From Adenophora triphylla var. japonica (lineage: Eukaryota; Streptophyta; Magnoliopsida; Asterales; Campanulaceae): DNA of 64,000 nucleotides. Shown in pieces: positions 33,963 through 46,100 of the stretch. The DNA is taken from assembly GCA_022495995.1 (NCBI GenBank), contig JAFEMH010000077.1:930001-994000 (forward strand), written 5' to 3'. A model generated the notes under the pieces. It had not been told where the DNA came from. It saw only the letters and a program-made list of their open reading frames with translations, and made no database searches. The stretch's first letter is position 1, and each line of letters begins with the position of its first letter. The position numbers were made by a program, and so were the translations under genes.

Positions 33963-35784
33963 ATGGACAATTCTCCAGGTGTTGCACGGAGTGTTACCAC
34001 GCTTGTCACCATGGAAGCTTCTCCAATGATAACTCCTTCTTCATCTCCTCCATAGGCCATTGTTGCCGCGGCTGCCCCTGTTTCTTCTATGGCTCAAGAT
34101 GTTCCAAAGGTCACTCTCATTCCAGTTGAAACCAAAGAAAAGAGAAAGTGGAAAGCTCCCTCCGCTCAACTAACATCGCAAGTTGCAAAAAGGAGGTCAT
34201 CCAACAGAATTAGATCGACCAGGTCCATGGCCACCTCCAATAACTCTTCAGATCTTGTGGAATTGTTAGAAAGCTCCTTGGAATTGTCATCTGCTCATGT
34301 TAGTGATAAAAACTTTGATGCCCACAAGGAGAAAGAACAGTCTGAAGACTCTTTTGATGCTTGGGTTGATGTTGAGGAAGAATAAACATTGGATGAATTT
34401 CAAAAGAAAAAGGCTAAGGGCAAAGGGTTAGCAAGTGCTACCAAGAGTGTTACCAAGGGTAAGATATCATTTGAGGTAACACCTGCCCCTTCTAATACTC
34501 CTTCTAAGTCTTTTAAGAGTATTCCTAGTGATCCTGATATCTTTGATGATGAATTTATCCAGAATGAGGATGATAGTGCCTTTCTCAAACCATTTCTTAC
34601 TTTAGAGTTTTACAAAAAGGAAAATATGGAATTTTGGCTAAGTAACTTGGGTAAGAAATTGTTGAAAGAAAAGCACATAGATGAGGAAGAACTGAAAAAA
34701 GAAGGGATTGTTCAGTTTCTTGAAGATAGAAAATTTTTGAGGGTCAATAATCATGCCTCGGTTTTTGTAGAAAGTGTGGTTAGGAATTTATTTTCCAACT
34801 TGCATGCTCATCTAGACAAGGAGGGGTCTGATAAATATGGTAAAGTGTTTGTGAGGGGTAGGGTTTACTCATTTACTCCTGCCATTATCAACAAAACCTT
34901 AGGACTTCCCCATTTAGATGATGAGGCATCCGTGTTAATCGAGATGATATGGTTAAATTTCTTACCCCCAACAAAATCCAAGCTTGGCATTCAAAAGAAA
35001 AACTTTATGCTTCTAGGCTTACCTCTCTATTTTCTGTATTGCACAAGCTTTGCATATTCAACTAGCTCCCCACTACCAATGAACCGATTGTTACTTTGGA
35101 GCATGCAAATGTGTTGTACAGATTGGGGAAAACCCATATGATCAATTTTGGAAGACTTGTGTTCAAACATTTGGCCTCTTGGGGTAGGAAGAAATATATT
35201 TCCATTTTCCCTTATTCTTCTTTGATTTTCAAAGTCTCCAATCTTTGCCTATTGAAGCCTCTGATTCCTTCACCTCTGAGCCTGAATACTATACCATAGA
35301 CTCCCAACTAAAGAAAGAAACATGTTTACCAAGGATCTTTCCTGGAAAAAAATCAAATGACAATGTTGGTTTGTCTTCTGCTCTTCCTGTTTTTGGTAAT
35401 ATCTCAGGTGATATCCCAAATGCTCCCTCAGGTGTTGCCTCAAGTAATTTTTCAGGAACAGATGCTGCAAGTATACTTTCAAATATATTCTACCTTCTGG
35501 GCAACAATTCACCTTCCATCACAAAAGCAACAGTTCTCAACTTTCTGCACAAGCATTTGAATACTCTTGGAGAACTTGTTGATACTTATGCCAAGCTTAA
35601 GCAGGACACTAACAGATTTATTGATGAAATTTATTTCCAAATAGGGGGAGGATGTGCTGCTGGGGCTGTTGGAACTGGTACTACTTTAGGCGTTACCACC
35701 AGTGCTGGCCCAAGTGATGGTGGAGGTGATAGGGATAGAGATCAGGAGGAAGAAGAAGAGGACTGTGAAGAAGAAGAAGTTTGA
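33963..35784 (+). pseudogene. env-position ORF of element D (putative plant transposon protein)
   Basis: Frame from ATG 33963 (MDNSPGVARSV). It is interrupted by a TAG near 34061, TAA 34383-34385, a frameshift near 34945 and another near 35240, ending in an acidic tail (QEEEEEDCEEEEV) at 35784. The central part has YGKVFVRGRVYSFTPAIINKT and LGLPHLDD, resembling the plant transposon protein domain of SIRE/Athila third ORFs. I see no signal peptide or clear membrane span, so an envelope role is not supported. Confidence 0.65.
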
Positions 35785-36254
35785 AAACCTAAAGGTTGTT
35801 GAACCTGAAGGTTGATGTTGCTACTATTTAGTTGGTAGATTTGATTTGGTGTCCTAAAACAATTTCTTTTTATGTTGGTGATGTGGTTCTAAAAAATTTG
35901 CTTTTTATTTTGTTTATGGTGGTAATATTTTGGTTGCAAACACTTTAGGTGGTTTGTTTTAAAACATTAATCGTTTAGGTAGTTTTGCTTGGATTATGTT
36001 TTGGTACAATGGTTTATCGTTTTTTATTCGTAACTTAGTTTATTTCGAAAACTTTTTAAGTTTGAAATAAATTAGTTTTTGATAAATCATTTGGGTAATT
36101 GACTTCATGATTAAGGGGGAGTTAATTATCATGGAGATGCTATATTTTATATATATGCTCTATGCTCTGTTTATATTATTATGGACTGACAAATTACAGG
36201 TGTACAACACATTAGATTTGAGAAGAAATATCCAACTAAGGGGGAGATTGCTAG
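35785..36254 (+). other. Element D 3' untranslated region with two purine tracts
   Basis: AT-rich. TTAAGGGGGAGTTA near 36112 and ACTAAGGGGGAGATTG near 36235 are PPT candidates; the second is next to the LTR start. Confidence 0.6.
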
Positions 36255-37230
36255 TGTAAAACGCAGATGATATCCTAAGTGATTTCAGCACTTTTCAAAT
36301 GATTTCCCAAATGATTTCCTGTGCTGGAATTTATATAGTTGCACATTTCTTAATTAATTGTTTATGTACTAATGTGCGAATATTTTCTGTGAGATGTTTG
36401 TATGTAAGTCCATATTTCAGGATATAATATGATGGAGGCATGAGTTAGAAATGTGGAAATGGTTGAGGAGATTAAGTTATGCATAAAACTACTTTTATGC
36501 ATAAACTTTCACCAAGCCTTGTTTGTGTCAACAACTTCAAAACGTGTGTAGACCTTGTCAAGGTTGTTGCTGCTGATTAAGAGAGGGTACAAGGATAGAA
36601 AAGCTTGGAAGTACAAGGCCATAAAGCGTGGACTTGGAGAGCAAGTTTTCGGTTGCTAAAAAAGGGGAGATGGAGCTAACTATTCCCACGAAGTAAGGAA
36701 CAAGCCAACCACTTCCCCACTTCCTCCTCAACGCCAAGACAGCCCACGGCTGTTACAAGATGAGTAGCCTTCAAGACATTGAAGACTATAATATGCATTG
36801 AAGGAGACATTTGAAGACATGCCAATTACACACTTCACACCTTCAAGCATATCGAGATAGAGTTATTATTTGGTTCGATTTGTTCCATCCTCCCATACAA
36901 TATTTCACACTTGATTACCTTGGTTTCAAGTTGTGTGTTGACTAGGATTGGAATTCGTTCTTTATCTCTTGTTCCATAGAACTTACATTGTATTTGTTAT
37001 AGGGAACACTTTCGGCTTTTGTAATTCATTTTATATAGTGATTATAAAGTCTTGCCTAAGCGGCATCCTCAATTTATATAATTTATATAACTTGAGAAAA
37101 ACAATTTTGGTGTTACTTTCCACTGCAATCTCTTTACAAAATTGTTTTTCTTTTCGAAGTATGTGTGTGCACTATTTCAAGTGCTATCGTTGTTGCTATT
37201 ATCACCTTGGATATCACTAGTATTTCAGGT
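36255..37230 (+). repeat. 3' LTR of element D (right end approximate)
   Basis: Starts TGTAAAACGCAG after the PPT. No second copy in the window allows the end to be fixed; ...CTAGTATTTCA near 37228 is a plausible CA end, giving about 975 bp. Confidence 0.5.
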
Positions 37231-37779
37231 CATGGCAATTTCAGTTTTGAATAAATAACACTATCTGGAACACACACACACACACAAAAACACGAATTGT
37301 CACAAAAAAACATTTACCAAACACACTTACTTCTGTCTCTCCCAACAAGAACACATAAATTGGGGGTACACTCAATAAATTTTAAAGAGTTCGTAATTAC
37401 GAGTATGAATAACGGGGAAGATAAAACTGGTGACAACAATGGTAGATGAAAAACAAAAATTCTATCATGGTTCAACTTGATTTGGGAGGTGTCTGGAATG
37501 TTGTTTGGATCACGGTCTGAACCGCATCATCAAACCGCAGTTTAGAACGAACAAAACCAAACCAAACCATTACGGTTTGGTTCAACTTGTTCTGAACTTT
37601 TTCATGGTTCAGCTCGATTTGGAATTTTTCCAAACTGATTACTAGTGGTTTGAGTCTTTGACTTCTAAATTTGTTCAAATGGAGCTAAACTGAACCATTT
37701 ACTCCCCTACTCATCTATAATTGAGTGCTTAAATTTATTGAACTTTCAAAGCTGAGCTTGTGATAACTAAGAATGAGAT
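37231..37779. other. Intergenic stretch, nothing firmly identified
   Basis: A CA microsatellite near 37271 and a region of GGTTTGGTTCAACTTG-type words on both strands (37460-37690) that may be a degraded repeat. No coding region. Confidence 0.4.
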
Positions 37780-38260
37780 TAGGGATGGCAAAAATTCCTA
37801 ACCCGTCTCGAACCCGTCCCGAACCCGCAACGACCCGCCCTTAATAGGAAGGGTTTGGGAAGTCTTTTTTAAAACCCGTCGAGTTCGGGCCGGGTTCGGG
37901 ATTCCCCCGAACCCGTCCCGTTTAACCAGACCCGCAAAATATATAGATTTATTTTAATAACTTTCTTAATATTAATAATATTTATTTATAACGCATATAT
38001 ATATTTGATGAAGAAATTTAATTTTTTAGTTTTATATAATATTATAGGCTTTTTATTGTTGAGAAAAGAAAAAAATGAATATCTTTGCATAATGAAATTG
38101 TGAGATTTTTAAAAATATTATAGAGCAAATGGGGCGGGGCAGGGCCGGGGCGAGTTTTGGTTTATTCGGGGCGGGACGGGTTCGAGTTTTGGAGTTTTTA
38201 TGTAGGGGCGGGTTTGAGAAATGTAAAACCCATCCCGAACCCGCCCCGTTACCATCCCTA
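37780..38260. mobile_element. hAT-like MITE
   Basis: Termini TAGGGATGGCAA and TTACCATCCCTA are inverted repeats. Flanks AATGAGAT and GAGGAGAT agree at 6 of 8 positions, fitting an old 8-bp hAT duplication. Subterminal arrays of CCCGTCCCGAACCCG-type words occur at both ends. No transposase. Confidence 0.75.
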
Positions 38261-38484
38261 GAGGAGATGGGAAAAAGAGTGTACGAGGGAAAGCTAAGAG
38301 TGTATGAGGGAAAGCTGAGAGACAAGTGAAGAAGAGGGTAGTCTTGATGAAAAAAATAGTCTCATAGTTTTATTATGCTGTTAATAGGTTCCAATCACTT
38401 TCATATACTCCATCCGTCCCGAAAAAATAATCCCACCGAAAAAAATAATCCCATAATTTTTTTTAGTCAACACAAATAAACTTG
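38261..38484. other. Spacer with a truncated MITE end
   Basis: A 22-bp near-tandem GTGTACGAGGGAAAGCTAAGA pair at 38280-38320, then CTCCATCCGTCCC near 38399, which resembles a Stowaway-type end without its partner. Confidence 0.4.
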
Positions 38485-38600
38485 TTAGAGATAGCAATGA
38501 ATCTGATCATAAAGTCAGGTGTGTTGCCTTGTCTTGCAGACTTTGCTTGACAAATTGAAATTTACCCTGGCCTTATGACCAAATTCACTGCTATCTCTAA
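38485..38600. mobile_element. Small MITE, copy 1 (116 bp)
   Basis: Ends TTAGAGATAGCAATGAA and TTCACTGCTATCTCTAA form inverted repeats. A second copy lies at 52179-52295. Family not assigned. Confidence 0.65.
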
Positions 38601-38882
38601 TAAAAATTTTGACCAAATATAAATGTCATTTTATTGTCGTCAAAATTTTACAAAAAATGTATTTTTTTAAGCTAAAAAAAACGTGTTTTGTTTCCCCAAT
38701 TAGTGTCAGTGTTAGTGTGAAAATATGACAGTATAAAGACGGTGCATGTATTATTAAGTGTTGGTGTAACAAAATGTCAGTGTAAAGAGTGTTAGTGCAT
38801 GTATTATTAAGTGTCAGTTTTAGTATAAAAAAATGTTAGTATTAGTGTTAGTGTAAAAAAAATGCCAGTGTAAAGAGTGTCA
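38601..38882. repeat. Degenerate GTGTCAGTGTTAGTG tandem repeat, copy 1
   Basis: Shared with 52295-52735: first a non-repeated block (TTTTGACCAAATATAAATGTC), then irregular GTGTCAGTGTTAGTGTAAAA and GTGCATGTATTATTAAGTG units. The array stops where the MULE begins. Confidence 0.65.
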
Positions 38883-39146
38883 GGGCTTGTTTGATAACCC
38901 AATTAATCTCTTAATTTGGAACATTTTAATTTAGGAAAAATTCCTCTTTACCCACATTTCTCAAATCATAACCCAAAAAAACCCAATCTAAATTAAAAAA
39001 GACAACTCCCTTTTATATTCCAAATCAAAATCCCTTTAAACCCCAAAATACCATATACCGGTCGAAAACATTCACGGCACCGTTAACTTCAAATCGTTCG
39101 ATCGCGGAATCCATGGAATAATTAATGCCGTTTCTTAAGGATCGCT

Positions 39147-39282
39147 ATTGAAGAAATTTGAAATTGCAATCCTTTCATCCAATTCAATCAATCCGCAAAG
39201 AAGGTATTACATCCGAAGAAATTTGAAATTGCAATACTTTCATCCAATTCAATCAATCCGCAAAGAAGGTATTACATCCGAA
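39147..39282 (+). repeat. Tandem duplication (about 62 bp) upstream of MURA
   Basis: GAAGAAATTTGAAATTGCAA...CGCAAAGAAGGTATTACATC occurs twice in a row. Each copy carries AAGAAG/GTATTA, a possible intron donor. An acceptor-like TTCTTATTTACAG ends at 39383, so a 5'UTR intron with two alternative donors is possible. Confidence 0.6.
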
Positions 39283-39403
39283 TTATGATCTTGATTGAAT
39301 TCAGTTTATATCTACGTGTTTCATTTGTTTTTTCTTCAGAATTTTGAGGTTGTGATGATTTTTTTTATTGTTCTTATTTACAGATAAAATAACGTTACCC
39401 TCA

Positions 39404-42111
39404 ATGGAGTCTAATGTGATGTTGATGTTGAATTATGGAAGATTTTCTGTTGTTACTAGGTTTGATCAATTTGATTCTTATGAATCTATTGTTGAATTTA
39501 TTTGCAACAGATGGAACAGTTTGAAAAGGGAGACAATCTCGATGTCATATCTGTTAGCTGAGAAAAGGTTGTGCATGTTGTCTAGTGAGCAAGATTTCAT
39601 CTGTATGGGTGTTATGATTGATCGTAGGAATATTGAGCTACTAGAAATAAATGTGAATGATTTGAGTATCTGTGTTAGTAATGTTAGTGATTCATTTGAG
39701 AAATCATTTTCCTCTGTATGTGAAGGCAGTAGTAGTAGAAATGATGATAATGTCAAATTCTTCTATCACAAAGAAAAGAGAATGAGAAGTGCGGAATGGG
39801 CAGACGCAATACAAAATATTGGGCAGATATTTGAAGGTGGCTTTGGTGAATTTAGGAATGCATTGTGTAAGTTTGCAACTGAAGTGGGGTTTGATTTCAA
39901 TTATGTGAAAAATGAACCTACTCGTATTACGGCTGTATGCTCACACAAAGAATCAAAAGGTTGTCAATGGAAGATACATGCCTCTATTGAAAAATGCAGT
40001 GGATATTTCTACATAAGGAAATATATTCCTGATCATATATGCAAGGATGCGATTAGTTGTGATTTTGGGCAAAGGATGGGATGTGATGTTCTTTCCAGTG
40101 TTATCCGTGATAAGGTTAGAGACGATCCAAATGTTAGTCCTGCCTCTCTTGTAAAATCGTTGCTAACAGAGTATGGCCTCACTGTTCATTACAAGGTTGT
40201 TTGGAGAGCAGTTGAGAAGGCGAAAAACATTATTTTTGGTGAGGCAAAGTTTGCTTATAATAAGCTTAAAGCATATACAGATAAAATTAGGGAGGTGGAT
40301 CCAGATGGTTGTGTGAAGTTTGAGTCTGATCATGTGACTTCTCGTTTCCAGCGTTGCTTTTTTGCATTTGGGGCATGTTTGCGGGGATTTAAGTTTTGTC
40401 GTCCCTTGTTATTTTTGGATGCAACATTTTTGACTGGAATGTTTCGGGGTACCCTACTTGCAGCAACAGCGAAAGATGGAGATAATGGTATGAGAATTTT
40501 ATTATTAATGCTTTTAATTTATTTTTTTTATATGTAGCATCAGAATTAAGTTGAGTTTGTGGTATAAGAGCTTTGTATATTATGTTGTTAAGTCCTATAC
40601 CAATTGATATAGGTTCACTCAGAGGTCTTATAACATATGTATATGATGGTGTGAGTACATATACTACTTTATATAGGACCATTCAATGGTCTGATAGCTT
40701 TTTATATGAAGTTAACAGGTCCTATAACAATTGCTATAAGACCATTCAAAGATATTATAGCTTTATATATGAAGTGCCAGGTTCTATACCATTTGCTATA
40801 AGACCATTCAAAGGTCTTATAGTTTTGTATATTACGTTAGCAGGTCCTATATTATTTGATAAAGGACAATTTAAATGTCTTTTTAGATGTGTTTATGATG
40901 TTTACAGGTCCTTTATCACTTGATATATGACCAATCAAATGTCTTATACCATGTGATATGAGACAACTTATTTATGTTTTATCATTTTCTATATTGGTTT
41001 TTATTTTTATTCATATTTTATGATGATAAATTAATTTTTATGAATTGTTTTGGTTGTAGGCCTATTCCATGTTGCTTTTGCTGTGGTTGGATCGGAGGAT
41101 ACTGAAAATTGGACATGGTTTCTCCAAAATCTCCGTCCTTACATAACTGAGCGAGGAGTGACATTTGTTTCGGATCGTCATCAGGGTATCATTAATGCGG
41201 TTCATGAGGTTATGCCGTTTTCACACCATTCATTCTGCATGTTTCATTTAAAAAACAACCTTAGAAATAAACTTGGTGGGTTATCGAAGGAGGTGCGGTC
41301 CAATATTCTTCACAAATTTTCTAAGCTTTCAAAAGCTCCAACACCTGAGCACTTTCAGAGTCTTATGGGCGAAATCATAAATGAGGGTGGTACGAAGGTG
41401 TCTGAGTTTTTCAACAATCTTCCGAAAGAAAACTATGCAGCTGCTTATTTTGGAGGTAATCGTTATGGAGAATTGTACTCAAATGCGGCTGAGTCATTTA
41501 ATGCTATGATAAAGGAGTATAAGTCACTCCCTGTTGTAGAGTTGATAGACAGTATACATTTGAAGATTATGTCAAGAATGTGCAGACGTAAACAAGACTC
41601 AAATTCATGGGCAAATGTGTTGTGTCCATCCATCCAGAAGGTATACTTGGAATGTGCAGACAAAGGAAGGTCGTGGATCATTCATGCTTGTGATGAATAT
41701 GTATTTGAAGTTCATTCAGATCCTTCTATGGTTGTCAACATACAGGAATACACATGTTCATGTGGGATGTGGCAGCAGAATGGATTTCCGTGTGTTCATT
41801 CCATATCCGTCTTCAGCAGGTTTAAGAACAATTCTTCTTCCTTCATTCAAGATTATTTCAAGGTAAAGAATTACAGGGAATCTTATGCTCAGTCAATTCC
41901 AGCTATTTCGACATTATGTCCTCCTGTAGTTGATGGGGAATCCGTGGTTCTTCCTCCTGAAACAAAACGCCCCCCCGGTAGGCCAAGGAAAAATCGCTAC
42001 ATTTCTAGAGGAGAAGGTACAAAGAGGAAGATGAAATGTCGTCGATGCGGAAAAGAAGGTTATCACAATAAAAGATCATGCAAGGAGCCATTGCAAATTA
42101 CTTTTAGTTGA
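39404..42111 (+). CDS. mura: MURA-like transposase of element M, two exons, apparently intact
   Basis: Exons 39404-40487 and 41060-42111 join AATG to GCCTATTC in frame (DNGLFHVAFAVVG), giving 711 residues. The donor is GTATGA, the acceptor GGTTGTAG. N-terminal MuDR-type domain (LNYGRFSVVTRFDQF), then a zinc/WRKY-like DNA-binding region (VCSHKESKGCQWKIH). DDE residues: D339 in LFLDATFLTG, D400 in FVSDRHQGI, E506 in NAAESFNAM. SWIM finger CSC-x9-C-x-H at 594-608, AT-hook RPPGRPRK, and a C-terminal knuckle CRRCGKEGYHNKRSC. It catalyses MULE excision and insertion. No lesion seen. Earlier in-frame TTG at 39368 is less likely than this ATG. Confidence 0.88.
40488..41059 (+). other. MURA intron filled with palindromic repeats
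   Basis: 572 bp. Units such as GGTCCTATACCATTTGCTATA and AGTCCTATACCAATTGATATAGG recur about every 60-70 bp (40590-40950). The same family occupies all other non-coding parts of element M. Confidence 0.8.
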
Positions 42112-42780
42112 GTCATTGTTTTCTTATTCAAATAATTATCAATTTAATTCTTTAAACGTCCTTTTTGACATTACACACGTGTTCATTACAATGTTATACA
42201 ATCATTTTAATTTCAGAATTTTGGTTAATTGATTTTTTCGATATCCTTAAATATTTGTTGTTAATTGTTATTTTTTTATTCCAATGTATGAAGGAATTGT
42301 AACAGGAGTTTTCATGTTGTAACAGGCCTCTAATTGGTCCTATACCAATTGGTATAGGACCTGCCAACAACATACACAACTATATAAGACCTTTAATTGG
42401 TCCTATAGCAATTGGTATAGGACCAACCATCTTCATATACATAGCTATTAGACCTTTATTTGGTCCTATAGAAATTGCTATAGGACCTACCAACATCATA
42501 TACAAATCAATAATGCATTTCAAAGGTCCTATACTAATTGGTATAGGACCTCCCAAGATCATACAAAACTATATAAGCACTATATTTGGTCCTATAGCAA
42601 TTGCTATAGGACCTGCCAACATCATATACATAGTTATTAGCCCTTTAATTGGTCTTATAGCAATTGGTATAGGACCTCCCAACATCATATACCAAGCAAT
42701 AATGCCTTTGAAAGGTCCTATACCATTTGCTATAGGACAATTGATGCAGTTCAATCTGGAGAGCATCAAAGTCATGAAGC
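42112..42780. repeat. Palindromic GGTCCTATA..TATAGGACC array between the MULE genes
   Basis: From about 42330 to 42745, repeated near-perfect palindromes such as GGTCCTATAGCAATTGG followed by TATAGGACC, spaced about 65-75 bp and separated by variable words (ACCAACATCATATAC...). Positions include about 42333, 42400, 42463, 42523, 42587, 42650 and 42715. Confidence 0.88.
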
Positions 42781-42990
42781 CACTGTCGTCATGGGCGACC
42801 GCCCATGGCAAGGTGGGCGACCGCCCAAGATAGAGATTACCAAGCCTTGAAACCTCTGTTGGAGTGGGCGACCGCACATGTTAAGATGGGCGACCGCCCA
42901 GGTGTCATTTTTGCTGAAGAAAGAAGTTGCTGTCGTGATGGGCGACCGCCCACACCCATCATGGGCGACCGCCCTTGCACCAGATCTCAA
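42781..42990. repeat. GGGCGACCGCCC array (6 copies)
   Basis: Near-palindromic 12-mers GGGCGACCGCCC near 42793, 42815, 42865 (GGGCGACCGCAC), 42890, 42940 and 42963, each preceded by RTG or ATG and in otherwise AT-rich DNA. Remaining sequence to 43172 shows no gene. Confidence 0.85.
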
Positions 42991-43172
42991 TAAACAATTA
43001 ATAAAGAAGCATAACAGGTATTATAGCAAATTTTATAAGCAAAAACCCACTATGAGAACTTAAAAATATCTGGAATATATTTATCCAACATATATCAAAT
43101 ATAAAAGTAAACTGTTCAACAACCACCAATTTTTATCATTCCATCCAAAAAGAAACTAAGATGTTTAATTTA

Positions 43173-46100
43173 TTAATGATGAGGACAATGTGGACTTGCT
43201 AAAATGTCCTTTATCATTTTCCCCCTATACTTTGAGACATCATCGCCGTCATATGTCTTGCTAATAACTCCTTTAGCAAACATATCCTCTGCTTCCATCA
43301 GGACTATTATTCCACAATCCAAACTATCATCTCGTTGTTGTGGAATGTCTCCGCGTTTCAACTCTATGAAAGTATCCACGTCCTTTTGAGTCTCCTCTAT
43401 TCGTTTGTACAGTGTCCTGACATGATCAAACTGAAATAGAAAAAATCAATCAATTACCAGGTAGCTGGATTCAAAAAAATTAAAAATAGAAATTAGAATG
43501 GTCCTATATCAGTTGTTATAGGACCTGGCATCGTCATATTCAAAGATATAAAGCATTTTAAAGGTCCTATAGCAGTTGCTATATGTCCTTGTAACATTAT
43601 ACCCAACATAGTACAGCTCATATATAAAATATTACCATTAGTTTTCCGTGTGTTGCGTAGTGGTCTTTTCCTTTTGTCCTCTTCATGGAGTTGTAAAATT
43701 TATACTCCCCATTTTCGGTGTCAAGCACTAGCAATGTCCAATGATCGTTACACCTGACACCACGATCATTCCATGAAGAGTGAATTGGAAACAATATAAA
43801 AATTGTTTCATCATCCGTAAATTGTTTGATGACATTGTTTATTCCTCTCTGTATTTCTTCTGAGTTCTTTTCCTTCAACCATTGCTTGAAACAAATAAAT
43901 TTTAAATGTAAGCACAAAGCTGATAATTAACTTTAATAAACAAAAAAATTTGAGGCGTAAGTATCTTTTAAATCAATAAATAAGACTTACGGTAGCAAAA
44001 CTTGAGACAAAATTAACTTTTGACCTTTGGCGTCCACCAGATGGAGGGGGGAGTTCCTTGTATTTGTCCCTCAAAATATTTAGGTAAGCATCCATTACCT
44101 AAAATTCCATTAATAATACAACAATTATTACTGTACCAATACTCATCCAGGTCCTATAGCAAAGGTTATAGGACCTATATAAATGCATATCCAAATCAAA
44201 AAGCAAAAAAGAACAGATCTAATAGCAAAGATTATATGACCTATTACAAGTCATATACCACATCATCAAACAATCAAACTGAATAAAATCATCTCCAAAT
44301 CAAATGAACACTATAACAGGTCCTATGGCATATGTTATAGGACCTGGAACAGGTCCTATGTCACATAAATAATTGCAAACATAATGAAGCATGTTAACTC
44401 AGAAGAATATTAACAGGTCCTAGAGCATTCATGCAAAATAGTTCAGGGATAAAAAATGTTCGTACCGCAGCTTCTGTCATCATATCATGAGCCAATTCCC
44501 ACAGTTGCCACATAGCCACATGCAATCCCGATATGTACCATACACTATCACTGGAAACACACAAAAAAAAAAAATACACTTCTATTATCATCAAAATTTT
44601 TAATAAATGAAAACAACTTTTAATAAAATTGGTACTTACGGACGTGCGAGTCTTCCGCATAAATCTTTAAATTTTCTCTTTGTTTCATCATCCATTGACT
44701 TGGTTGTGAGACTAAAGTTCTCATTAAATGTTGGTAAGAAAACACTTGTGTCTTCCAATTCATCAACATCTAAAACAATTTTACTCCCAACTAATTCTTC
44801 TTTTTCTTTTTTCTTCTTTCCCTCTATGTTTGAAACCCGTGGCCTTCTCTTCTTTCCGTCGTACGTGTAATCAGGATCCACCTTCCTCTTCCTCTTATCC
44901 CCTCTCTCCTTTACTCTTCTTTCCATTGATCCCATAGTATCAACTTTCTTGTCCTGATCCCCCACAGCCACAATGTCCATACCCTTTTCTTCATCGCCTT
45001 TTGGTTTCTTTTGCAAACTGTCATTATCCTTTTCAGCCAATTTTTCCTCCAAAATTTTTATTTCTCTGTCTCTCTCCTCTAGCAAACTTTTAAGTTTCTC
45101 AATCTCCCTGTCCTTTACTTTAAGCGCGTTGTCAAAAGTTCTCCTCATCTCAACCTCAGCAGCCAAAAATACATGTCCCTCTTCAATCGCGTTGTTTGTT
45201 TTCAGTTCAAACTCCTTAATCTTTTCCAGCAAATTAGTTTTTTCCAGCTTCAAACTTTCATTTTCACTCCTCAACTCAATCAATTCATTTGTCCCACTCC
45301 CCTGACCTTTATCAGTAGTTGTCAGATTGGTCCCCAACATTAATTCAAAATTATCCACTAAATCTTGAAGATTTGTACCTTCTCCTTCATCTCCTCCCCC
45401 AATCCTTTTTTCAGTACCAGGATTTTCCACTGACATTTCAAAATCATTATCTTTTCCTTCCTCATTTGGTTTCTCCATCAACAAAACCTTCTCTTCATCT
45501 GTTAATGCTAGCTCTTCAACTTGAACCTATAAGAAATGAATACATGTATTATAAGAATTACTAACACCCCATACATTTGCTATAACACCATTGAATGGTC
45601 ATATAGCAAATGCTATAGGACCTGAGAACATAATATAAACAATTCAATGGTCCTATAGCAAATGGTATAGGAACTGGTATAGGACATGACAACACTATAA
45701 AGGGTCCTATATCAACTGATATAGGACTTAACAAACTCATATTCGCAGCTAAAATGTCAATTCAATGGTCATATATCAAGTGATATAGGACCTCAAAAAA
45801 ATCTTATACCAATTTTATAAGACATTGAATGGTCCTATATCAGTTGATATAGGATCATTCAATGCAAAATAGAGCAGGTCCTATATCAACTGATATCAAA
45901 CAATATAAATTGTCCTATAGCAACTGGTATAGGATATGATAATACTAAACAATTTACTATATAACATCGTCAACGTGTTTTATACCTGATCACTTCTCAA
46001 GTTTTTGATAAAATCCTTGAAATTGGCAATTTTCTTTGATACTTCCCACTTCATACACCTTGGAAGCAAGTTTCTTGTTGCATTCATCACCTTTGTGTGC

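Larger units (their letters stand above)
31093..37230 (+). mobile_element. Element D: 5'-truncated SIRE/Maximus-like Ty1/copia
   Basis: Begins abruptly inside RT next to element C. It continues through RNase H, a 1.3-kb spacer, an env-position ORF and PPTs to a 3' LTR. An ORF after pol, two AAGGGGGAG-type purine tracts and an approximately 1-kb LTR suggest the SIRE/Maximus lineage. No 5' LTR, gag or integrase is present. Confidence 0.8.

Noticed and set aside
33963..35784. Envelope protein for element D
   Set aside because: Position fits SIRE env-like ORFs, but I see no signal peptide, no fusion peptide or clear membrane helix; named only as a plant transposon protein-like ORF.
37460..37690. 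A second MITE with GGTTTGGTTCAACTTG ends
   Set aside because: Words are AT/GT-rich and repeated on both strands, but no clean inverted termini or duplication could be fixed.
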